Positions 20,301-28,956 of a DNA stretch of 28,956 nt are shown in pieces. Source of the stretch: Rostrohypoxylon terebratum (taxonomy: Eukaryota; Ascomycota; Sordariomycetes; Xylariales; Hypoxylaceae). Numbering within the stretch: the stretch's first letter is position 1; each line of letters opens with the position of its first letter. The translations under genes were made by a program, and so were the position numbers. The notes below the pieces were generated by a model. That model saw only the letters and a list, made by a program, of their open reading frames with translations, made no database searches and had not been told where the DNA came from. The stretch lies in NCBI GenBank assembly GCA_022497145.1, contig MU386059.1, positions 1 through 28,956 on the forward strand. The letters run 5' to 3'.

Positions 20301-22351
20301 CTAGATAGGTTATCAACCAGGCTCTTCATGAACGGGTCCTCGTCGCCTTCGCTATTGGAACTACTCTCGCTCTGGGGACTCCTCCTAGGATTGAGCTGGT
20401 CCTCATAGGCGATCATAGCCTCTAAAAATCCAGTCAGTCGTCGATATCGAGGAGTAGCAGCCTTAAGCAAGGGCTCGAGAGACCTATCGATCTGCCCAGT
20501 GATTTTACATATCCGTAAGTACGAAGAAAACCCCTGGCTAACGATGAAGTGAGCTTCCTCGCTCGCTAAGGACAGGGAAGGTTTCAATGCCAGCTTCAGT
20601 TTTCTCAGGAGTAGTTCGGCAATAGGTCCATTCGTCGAAGGCCGAACGGCGGTAGCTTCCAGTACTCGAAGAAGAGCGGAATATTTAGGTAAGCATTTAC
20701 CACGCCACGTTTTAGGATCTTTATCATATCCTCCAGAGGTAACTTGTTCCGGAAAGGGGGAAACCTCGAGACGTTCGAATTTAGTGACGATTTGATCTTG
20801 CCATGATTGCGGCAAGGAAAAATTATCAGCATCTGTAGGCGAAGGTAATGCGTGAGATTCTGCCATGCGGGGCAAGAACACACATAGCATGTCCTCATTA
20901 GTACCCTCAGACCAATGTGTCACGATGAATCTGCACTATACGTTAACAACCAACCCTAATGAGTGATCAAAACCAACATACTTTTGAAATGGCTTAATTA
21001 GGAGGCTACGAAATCTCGTAGAATCTAGCTCCGAAAAGTAGGAACAGAATGGTACAAACCATCTCATCAAAGGATCCCGAGTCATAACAGTCATGAATTC
21101 ATTAATATGCGGAATAATAGAGTCCATCGGGGCTTGCTGCCACACAATAGCTATATTGACCATCAGTTGTTGCCAGACAGTGGATAATTCGACGTCATCG
21201 AGGCTAGTCGGGCTTTTGGAGAGTGCTTTCAAAGACTTCAGTAGGGAACTAAGGATTGGCGACCAGTGGACTATCCGACTGCCTTTTCGGACCCCAGATA
21301 TTGTTCCTAAAAACCTAACATAAAGACAATTACGCAACACATAGGACGCGCATTCTTCGTCTTTGGTGGCTAATTCGATGATTAATTCCGGGACAGGCTC
21401 GAACGTTTCTGCTGTTGTGTGGTGGAGGGCACTAATAAGTACGCCGCAAACCAAATCAGTCCATGTAACAGGATCTGAAGAAATGCATTCATCATTAGGA
21501 ACAGATACGATTAGAGCCTTGATGACTTCAGTTCCACTTGTATGCATGTTATTCCCTTGGCCCTTGATGGCCTCTGCAAACATAGTCATCAGTCCATGGT
21601 GGTAGAGCCCAAATTGCCGGCTATCTCTACTAGCCTCAAGATCTCTCCTGGCATGCTCAATTATCATGAGCAGGGCTTTTTCTCGATTTGCTGGCGCCGC
21701 GGCTTTCTTGACGAGGAAGCTCAACGCTTCAGCGGCAAACCGAGCAATATGTGGAGGATTCCTGGCCTTGCCTAGCAGCGGGGCTAAGGCATCAAAAGTT
21801 GGTCGAATATCAGAGGCCAGGAGTTTAGATAAGTACTTGAATAGAAAGGCCAAACAACCAAAAGTCCACTCAACGACCGCTGCATCTTGAGGTCTGCTTG
21901 CAATTTCGGTAATCAGGGACAGGGCCGTCGGGTAATGCTTCTCAAAACGTGAGCCCAAGTCGTGGGCCAAGGCAGTGAGAAGGTCCAGCAGTGGCTCTAG
22001 TGATTCTTTTTCTTGTATAGAAATATATTTCACCAACAGTTCCATAATCTTGTCCTGGAAGTGTAGAATTTGGGGTAGACTGTCGTAGTAGGGTCGCACA
22101 TCTCTCCGAAAGAAGGTGAACTGCTTGGATATGTTCATGTCGGCCCATTTCTCCATGCCATTTCGGAAATACGAGGTCGTCGTTTCGAGGTTTTCGACTT
22201 CGAGATCATGTCGTCGCACTTTTCGTAGAGGATCGAGGGAATGAAGCTTGGAAATTTTGGTGGTAAAGGACTCCCATCTGTGGTTTTTCTGGTGAGGTGT
22301 CCCACTGCCCTTACGGGATTTGACAATCCGTCCCGATTGCGTTGAGCGCAT
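14327..22351 (-). CDS. UTP20: U3 snoRNA-associated protein 20 (SSU processome)
   Basis: Two exons on the minus strand, 22351-20982 and 20930-14327, joined across a 51-nt intron (gtatgt...cag, TTAAC branch site). The product is about 2656 residues, against about 2500 in yeast and 2785 in human. UTP20 is a huge alpha-helical HEAT/ARM-repeat protein of the nucleolar 90S pre-ribosome, needed for 18S rRNA maturation. The N-terminal region matches the family (LPQILHFQDKIMELLVKY, then SLEPLLDLLTALAHDLG). The middle corresponds to the conserved DRIM region and repeats of the form KVFGSLVSRMP. Near the C-terminus an acidic stretch (DSDAEDSDDEEEEW) precedes a Lys/Arg-rich tail that fits a nucleolar signal. 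The start is the ATG at 22349-22351; an upstream TTG in frame is not needed. The reading frame is intact. Confidence 0.93.
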
Positions 22352-22775
22352 CTTTATTGTCAAAGCGCCTAGACAATGATGATTTAGGGAAGTTTGGTTG
22401 CTGCTGCTCCTGCAGTTGGAGGCAGTTTTACATCCATGAAAGTTTCCTCTTGTCCCACTATAAAAGAATCAAGGATAAGAAGTCGCATCTATGGATCTAT
22501 CGCAAAGAAAGAGCAATCGCGACGGCAACAACTTTTTTTTTAGTGGGGCTCTAAGGTGCGGAATAAGGTTATCGATAAGCCTCCTCCAGTTAGCCTTTCC
22601 AAGTTTTAGCGTTTAAGGTCCCCACTATGATATTTTTTCTGGGTACAATTAGTGCCTCCAGCTCCCTGGAACTTACCTTTCTCCATCACCAATTGAAGCT
22701 TGACTTGACTTAACTACCAACATTTATCGCGATCTTCAAGCTTGCGCGTTCCGAGCGCGTTCCAACAGCTTCACG
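22352..22775. promoter_or_regulatory. Divergent promoter of UTP20 and the DRN1-type gene
   Basis: A 424-bp head-to-head region. TAGTGGGG (22541-22548) and its inverse CCCCACTA (22620-22627) flank the palindrome TTATCGATAA (22569-22578), which holds two opposed GATA cores. TATAAAAG is at 22459-22466 on the plus strand, but 310 bp from the plus-strand ATG, so its role is doubtful. Shared control of two RNA-processing genes is inferred from the arrangement. Confidence 0.5.
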
Positions 22776-24519
22776 ATGGCGGCGAAAATGTGAGTAAATC
22801 CATTCAATCAATCTTATCAGCTTAATCACTAATTTGATTTTTTCAGTTTCGTTCTTGGTAGTGTCAACGGCAAGTTCGAGTCTGCTTTCCAGAAGCTCGC
22901 GACTCTACATCAAAAGCAGAACTTCGCCTTCGCCATAGTGACAGGAGACCTCTTTACCTTTGACCAAGACGAAAGCTCCTTATCGCGACTTCTCGACGGA
23001 GAGATCCAAATACCAATCTCAACCTATTTCACCATAGGGACTATCCCTTTGCCTGACCGAGTTGTCAAGCTCGTTGAAAAAGGCGAGGATGTACGTCTTA
23101 ATTATTTCCCAGCTATGACTCTTCCTATTACACAGGTTAGGTCTAACCTCACTCTGCCCACAGGTCTGCGAGAATCTCCATTTCCTCGGCAAGCGAAGCA
23201 TTACCAAAACATCAGACGGTGTCCGAATCGTGGTACTAGGCGGCGCTCTCGACAAGTCTATTGTGGGTGGCCAGTCGAACGAACAGCATCTCCCGCTACA
23301 TACGGCCGATGACGCGAAGATCCTGCGCGGCGCTAACACCGCCGACATCTTATTGACGACATGCTGGCCTGCAGGCTTATGGTCAAATTCAACCAAACCA
23401 CCTACGTTAGAGCAACAGGCTACCATCACAAGTAGCGATGAGATAGCCGAATTGTGTGCTACTCTAAAGCCTCGTTATCATTTTGCGGCAGCACAGGGCG
23501 ACTTCTTTTACGAGCGCGAACCTTTTTTCCATTCGCCAAGCAACCCCGAGTCCGACCAATTGCCTATTACCCGATTCATTTCACTAGCTCCTTATGGCAA
23601 TGAAGCCAAAGCGAAGGCTATGTATGCCTTCAATCTCGTTCCCGGAGAAGCGCCTCCCTCCACCATACCTCCTGGCAGCACTGCTTCTCCGTTCCTTCCT
23701 AAGACCAATCCTCGGAAGCGACCAGCTCCCGATGGAAATCACGCCGGCCATGATCACCGCGGTGGCCGTCATGTACGTCGTAAGAGAGAACGATCGCCTA
23801 TCTTTGGCCCTGATAAGTGCTTCTTCTGTCTCAGTAACACACAAGTAGACACCCATATGATTTGCTGCATTGGAGACGATTCTTACGTCACTACTGCCAA
23901 GGGTCCGCTGCCGAGCCCAGACACATTCGCCTCATCCGGCCTCTCATTTCCGGGTCATCAGCTTATCATCCCCCTTCCTCACGAGCCCACCATTCGTGCC
24001 ATGGGACAGGATGCAGACAGGACCTACAAGGAGATGACGCGCTTCAAAGAATCCATGCAGGCTATGGTCGCGACAGAGTCGAAGTTCAAGTTGGGCACAG
24101 TGACTTGGGAAATTAGTAGACACAACGGCATTCATGTTCATTGGCAATTCATTCCTGTCCCTTCGGATCTCATTTGGAAGGGCCTTGTTGAGGCCGGTTT
24201 CAAGGTAGAGGCTGAGAACCGCCAGTTTCCGCCTTTTGAGGAGCTTGCCCTTGAGTCTGGTATCGATGAGACGTCCGACTACTTCCGCGTCTGGATATGG
24301 GCCGATGATAGCGACACCGGCATCCAAAGCAAGGAGTTGGTGATGCGTCTGGACGAAAAGACTCGTTTCGATCTCCAATTTGGCCGTAAGGTGATGGCTA
24401 AACTTCTCAATCTCGAGAATCGGACGATATGGAAAGACGTCGCACAGCCTATCGCCGAAGAGACTGAGGACGTCGAGAAATTCAAAGAAGCTTTCAAACC
24501 TTGGGACTTCACTATCTAG
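22776..24519 (+). CDS. DRN1: CWF19-like protein 1 / Drn1 (lariat debranching partner)
   Basis: Three exons: 22776-22789, 22847-23090 and 23164-24519. The introns are 57 nt (gtgagt...cag) and 73 nt (gtacgt...cag, CTAAC branch site). The product is 537 residues, close to human CWF19L1 (538) and yeast Drn1 (507). The N-terminal third resembles a metallophosphoesterase-like domain (GSVNGKFESAFQKL, AIVTGDLFTFDQ) of the type also found in the debranching enzyme Dbr1. Near residues 270-300 is a basic His/Arg linker. Two CwfJ C-terminal domains follow: CFFC at 305-308, the HIT-like HQLIIPLPHEPTI near 351-363, and a C-terminal block ending KPWDFTI. Drn1 associates with Dbr1 and late spliceosomes in intron turnover. 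The first coding exon is only 14 nt. It is intact. Confidence 0.92.
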
Positions 24520-24952
24520 CGGGTCCAATCAACAGCATTTTCGGGATCGGCGTTAATGGTTTACAAAAGTTGAGATACCCGCGTTTGAGTTTGCGGTATT
24601 GCTGAATATGGCGTTCGGATAGACATTGATCTTTAAAGGGCTAGGCACTCAAGAACGGTACGCAAGAAATTACTTGAGAATGTACGACATATGAGCTGGT
24701 GGCAGATCTGATTTCGCATGATGAGATGATAGATAGGGTGTATGTGAGATGGATATGAAATCAGCTCAAGAGCATATCATCGGCGCAATATCGCAAGGCA
24801 TTTAGAAAGGACAGCTAATATCAATTTCAATCTCAAAGGTTGAACAGCAGATCATGATTCATTAAAATTAATAAAAATGCGTTTACTTTCCAGGACGGCG
24901 GACGAAGCGTGACAACCATAAATCATAAATCATTAGCGGAACATGCTCAAAA
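24520..24952. other. Convergent intergenic region
   Basis: This stretch lies between the 3' ends of the DRN1-type gene and the membrane-protein gene. No coding, RNA or repeat feature is seen. Confidence 0.5.
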
Positions 24953-27130
24953 CTACCGCTCCGGACGTTGCACCACAGGTTCCGCTGTCCCTTCGTCGTT
25001 GTCCAGCTTGTCGGCTTCGTCTCGGAATACCTTCCGGAGCCTTCGCTGATGCCACCACGCCAGCGCGCACACGGACCCGATGATACCCACAGCCGTGCTT
25101 CCCGTTACCATCCACCAGCGACGGGCGGCCTCGATATCTTCGGCGGTATTATCACTCAGCACGATGAACGCATCTGGGTCGTTTAATCGTGGCCAATATC
25201 TCACAGGAACTTTGCAAGCGCAACTTCGATATACGCCAAGTAGCTGCATGGACGTTCCGCCGACTGCCGCGAAGATCGAGAAAAATCCCACGAACACTTG
25301 TCCCCACCAGCACACCCTCTTGACAATGGGGTTCGCCTCAGACCATCGCGTGCCGTAACTGATCCTCAATCTCGCAGCGCATGTCCACAGCGCCATCTCG
25401 CACACCTGGCTGATCGCGTAGACGAGGTAAGTCAGACTACGGCACGAGAGGCCGGCCTGCGGCGTGTTGAAGGAAGTCAAGAAGGCAAGGACGCAAGGTA
25501 CCAGCACCGCGAAGAGAGCGCTGACGAGGACATAGAGACAGTCCTGCACATTCAGCGTGAGAGATTTGCGTAATTCATCTGGTTGAGTCCGATTGCCATA
25601 CTGTCGCCATGTCCTGGACTTAACGTACTCGTCCACGGCCTCCTGGACCCACTCACGTTTGTTGAGGCCGCGCTTCCAGAGCTTGACGGTTCGAAACCGG
25701 CCTTCGAAGACGGTCTCGATCGGATTGTAGCCCTCAATCTGCCGGATAACAAAGCCGATGCCGCTAAAATTCCTGGCCTTGTTGAGATACTGCTTACAGA
25801 TGCCTTCAGTGTATTCATCTGCTGGAGCTGTAGTGCCGCCGTCGTATACGATTGCGTCGAGCGTGCTAGGACTATTGGATGCTAACATTGCGCAGGACTT
25901 GAACATGTTAAATTAGCAACCAATCGCAGAATTATTTCTAAGAAACGAATGGGGGTACGTACAATGATAGCAAGGTACGGAATCACCATCCACCCTATGG
26001 CCAATCATTAGCATGTACATAGTAATACATCACCGGAGCCGCAATAACTCACATAATCCGAAAGCCAAAGCATGGGCGGTATCATTATCACCCAAATTAT
26101 TGTCCGAATCTACGACGGTGTAGACAAATCCTCCGAGAAAAAATAACACCGGTGCCCCAACCGTCGATCCGAAGCTTGCTTGTGCGTTAAGGAGGGCCTT
26201 GAGTTTAGTTGGCAGGGTCACGACGGCCTCGTTAAGTCGATTCGCCAACCTCAGCGCCTCGTATTCATCAACCATCACCATAACCTTCTTCCAAACACTA
26301 TTGTGAACCAACTTACTTCCCGTCCGGCTCGGACCCACTGAAAATTTCCCCTCGAGATCGGACGAAACAGCACTATCGTGCCGCGGCTCGGCCCCCAATT
26401 CGTCATTCTCTAACGTCGCCATCCGAATATTCCCCACTACAACCGAAAGCAGCAACTGCGCCCGCAGCCGCGCCGGAATAGCCGGGGCCTCCCCATCCGG
26501 CGGGGCCAAAAACTCGAGCACCTTCCTATCCAGCGCGTACTCGTAAACCGCACTCAACAACATCGGCCCGGCAAACGCGAAGCAGATCGCAAGCCAGACC
26601 ATCGTATCCAGGGTCATCAGCAGGGCGGCGCCGAGCAACCTAACCCAGTACGTCAGAAGCCCGACGATGGTGCGAGGGTGGCCCCGGAACACGATCTCGG
26701 GGATGGCCAGCTTGTGGGTGCGGGGCACGTTGGTGCAGAAGGCGAGGCTGGGCACGATGAACTGGACGAGCGGGCCGACCCACTGCTGCATCACGGACGA
26801 GTGCGAGATCTCCCACCCGGGACACCACGTCTCGCACCAGCGGTACGGCACTTGCACCGCGGGGGCCCCCGCCGTGTCACCATTCCACGAAGCCCCGCAC
26901 GGGAACGCGTCACCGTGCATCGCATTTTTGAGGGTGTCGAGGGAGACGCCGGGGGCGACGAAGGACGTCGAGGAGTAGGAGAGGTTCCCGGTCGAGTTTA
27001 CCGTGAGGGAGTCGTTGAGAGCGAGGAGGCAGCAGTGCGTGAAGTTCTGGCCTCCGAGGCCTGGTGGGCGCAAGCTCGGCGGGAAGTAGGAGAGGTCCGC
27101 TAGCTGCGGAATTAGGGCGCCTACACTCAT
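24953..27130 (-). CDS. Fungal multi-pass integral membrane protein, unknown function
   Basis: Three exons on the minus strand: 27130-26053, 25994-25963 (a 32-nt micro-exon) and 25897-24953. Introns are 58 nt (gtgagt...tag) and 65 nt (gtacgt...aag, CTAAT branch site). The product is about 684 residues. The N-terminal 110 residues look extracytoplasmic, with Cys at 33, 34, 78, 99 and 103 and N-glycosylation sequons at N29, N39, N45 and N49. Hydrophobic segments lie near residues 115-133, 163-195, 330-348 and 355-375, with four more in the C-terminal 210 residues, about eight in all. A loop of about 120 residues (205-325) is hydrophilic. The C-terminus is charged. The micro-exon encodes the hydrophobic WWMVIPYLAII segment, and splicing it joins two frames smoothly. 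I know no function. There is no signal peptide at the chosen ATG, so an upstream exon may be missing. Confidence 0.75.
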
Positions 27131-28343
27131 CTCGCTTTCTCAAAATTTGAGCCCAGTACCCGTGTTGAGAGAATGGTACAATCAACTAGCAAGCAGGGTG
27201 TTGGAGAAGGGCGTTGTAAACTCCATCGGAAACCTAGTTATTAGGAAGCGCGAAAGCAGGACAAACTCATGATATTTCTCTCCATGATAAATATATGCCG
27301 CTGCAGTTTTACCACGGATCATCTATATGTTCAAAGCGGTGTACCTATGCCTTGTAGGATATTATCCAAATGGCCGAAAAAAAATACCGGACAAGGCGTC
27401 GGACATGTACATCAGTAGTGTGAGTAGGCATGTTTCACAGTATATAAACCTTGATAGGGCGGCGTGGAAGAAAAAGCAGAGTAGGTAGGTAGGAAAAAAG
27501 CAAGGCCACATCAGCTCCCAATCAGAATTATTCCTAAGACGCCTCCAGCTATTCAAGATGCCATTCTAATGTAGATCTATCGCGATGCCCCAGCTACAAA
27601 TCCAAGACATCTCCAAGGGGTTTGTTGCTAACCTTAATACCAGCCTCCCAAAATACTCGGGTAGCATGAGAATGTAGGTAATCAGTAGGAAGTCACCCTA
27701 TTCGTTTATGATTATTTCTCCCTTGTCAACAGAGATAACATCGTCGAAATCTCACCATTTCTGCGGCCAAGCTTCCGATAGACCAATGAAATGTGAATAT
27801 ATTCCCGACCTGGCTTCCAGCTATTGCGTCATTGGAGTTGAATAAAACACCCCTGTGCAAATGGCAACCTTGTAATAATCAGTGGGCGTTTACTGGCGAA
27901 TTCCCTCTACAACGTGGTATGTATGTCTGGCGTCTCTAAGCCCCTGGAATCCGCGAAACATTTACTATTATGTTACATGCATACAACACATCAAGGTTCC
28001 AAAGCTCCCGAGTTCCTAAATTGCAAATCAGAAAATTTTTGTATGTAATATTTAACTATCAATGTTACGTTATGTAGGCTACAAATCGATCTGTTAACCA
28101 CAGGCTCCTTTGAATAATGATATCAAGATAATGACGCGGCTACAGATACCCTTCCACTCCATACTATTACGTACGTAGCTTCAGCTTTCGCTGTGCGACT
28201 AGAAAAGCCCCACCACATACCGAACCTACTGTAGGTGAGCACTGCACCCCCAGTACCAAAACCATTTTAGGAAAGATATACGAGCACATGTCATATCTCA
28301 CAATTTGCCAGCAAGAGGATTAAATTGCAATGCTACCAGGTGA

Positions 28344-28360
28344 GCAGGCAGGCAGGCAGG
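28344..28360 (+). repeat. GCAG/GGCA tetranucleotide microsatellite
   Basis: Four tandem GCAG units (gcaggcaggcaggcagg) in non-coding DNA. Confidence 0.7.
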
Positions 28361-28460
28361 GTGGTGCTTCTAGCCAGGATAGTCGCCATATTACCCATGG
28401 CCACCTGGGTAAAAATCAAATTGTGGTATGGCTACCTACCTACTATTAAATAGTTTATTT

Positions 28461-28492
28461 TGCATCAAACGTACTTTGCATCAAACGTACTT
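28461..28492 (+). repeat. Perfect 16-bp tandem duplication
   Basis: TGCATCAAACGTACTT occurs twice, end to end, without mismatch, in non-coding DNA. Confidence 0.85.
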
Positions 28493-28929
28493 TTCTCTGT
28501 GGTATGTACTTGGTAGATATCTGCTTACCTATTTATATATTTGAAAGCAAGTCTTCCAATCACAAACTAACACGACATGTATACATACCTAATACCTAGG
28601 TCTTAGGTCTTAGATAGATGGGGAGTTATGGTCATAGTTCGCTAACCTAACCTAGGCGTTTTTAACAGCTAGCGGATATCGTGCCGTTCTACCTACCTAG
28701 GTAACCATGGTGTTCCTTACTGGACAAGCATAACTATACAAATCATTCGAAGCATCTGAGTTTAGCTTCCGTGTTGCGATATCACATTTATCAAAGGTAC
28801 ATGGCCCTACATACAAAATTGTATACAAAAGTGTGTGTCACGAACCTACAGTTCGAAGGAGTAACAAACCCTTTGTGGAGACGCCGCGAACCAATCACGG
28901 ATAAACCACGGAATTTCCTGATCTAAGTT

Positions 28930-28956
28930 GATCTGTGTGATCTATGTGATCTGGGT
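28930..28956 (+). repeat. Three 9-bp repeats at the window edge
   Basis: GATCTGTGT, GATCTATGT and GATCTGGGT follow each other up to the last base. The array may continue outside the window. Confidence 0.6.

Larger units (their letters stand above)
27131..28956. other. Gene-poor right end of the window
   Basis: I find no supported gene in 1.8 kb. The first part should hold the promoter of the membrane-protein gene; a TATA-like sequence on the minus strand lies near 27286-27296. The rest is AT-rich with many short repeats of the GTAGGTAGG, CCTACCTA and CCTAGGT type, for example at 27480-27492, 28433-28442 and 28688-28702. Confidence 0.45.

Noticed and set aside
14379..21890. Many plus-strand frames of 60-150 residues opposite UTP20
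   Set aside because: They lie antisense to an intact, strongly recognisable coding sequence and show no family features of their own.
23091..23163. Nested intron (stwintron) or alternative acceptor at 23135 in the DRN1-type gene
   Set aside because: Using 23135 shifts the frame, and the CTAAC branch site at 23143-23147 fits the acceptor at 23163.
27362..27556. 64-residue hydrophobic minus-strand frame
   Set aside because: It is short, sits in AT-rich spacer DNA, and has no family likeness or splice sites linking it to the membrane-protein gene.

Overview
The window is nuclear DNA of a filamentous ascomycete (Pezizomycotina, probably Sordariomycetes). This rests on short introns of about 50-80 nt with GTRNGT donors, CTAAC/CTAAT branch sites and YAG acceptors, on TTAGGG-type telomere-like repeats, and on the gene set. 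The assignment is inferred from gene families; no alignment was run.

The left 6 kb looks accessory. A BAHD-type acyltransferase gene (100-2336) is split by a 565-bp non-autonomous DNA transposon (about 821-1384). The element has long terminal inverted repeats and an 11-bp target duplication, so the gene is a pseudogene. After it come a short interstitial telomere-like repeat (2593-2637), a small poly-serine hypothetical gene (3046-3474), a possible minus-strand gene relic (3723-4105), and a secreted polysaccharide lyase of family PL20 (glucuronan lyase type, 4216-5228, three exons).

The middle and right are mostly conserved core genes. They are a long disordered Pro/Ser/Arg-rich protein (6070-7782, minus), cullin-3 (8790-11631, minus, three exons), a mitochondrial DNL zinc-finger protein of the Zim17/Hep1 family with a 350-residue extension (12525-14048, plus), the SSU processome protein UTP20 (14327-22351, minus, two exons), and a CWF19L1/Drn1-type protein (22776-24519, plus, three exons). 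A multi-pass membrane protein of unknown function (24953-27130, minus, three exons with a 32-nt middle exon) follows. The last 1.8 kb has no gene I can support.

Cullin-3/ZIM17 and UTP20/DRN1 are head-to-head pairs with shared upstream regions. The octamer CCCCACTA occurs in both of these regions. The core genes act in separate housekeeping processes: ubiquitin ligation, mitochondrial Hsp70 upkeep, ribosome biogenesis and intron-lariat turnover. Nothing indicates a secondary-metabolite cluster. I found no rRNA, tRNA or CRISPR. The most notable signals are the transposon-broken acyltransferase with its unusual right terminus and the extended Zim17 protein; I do not see convincing evidence for a wholly new system.
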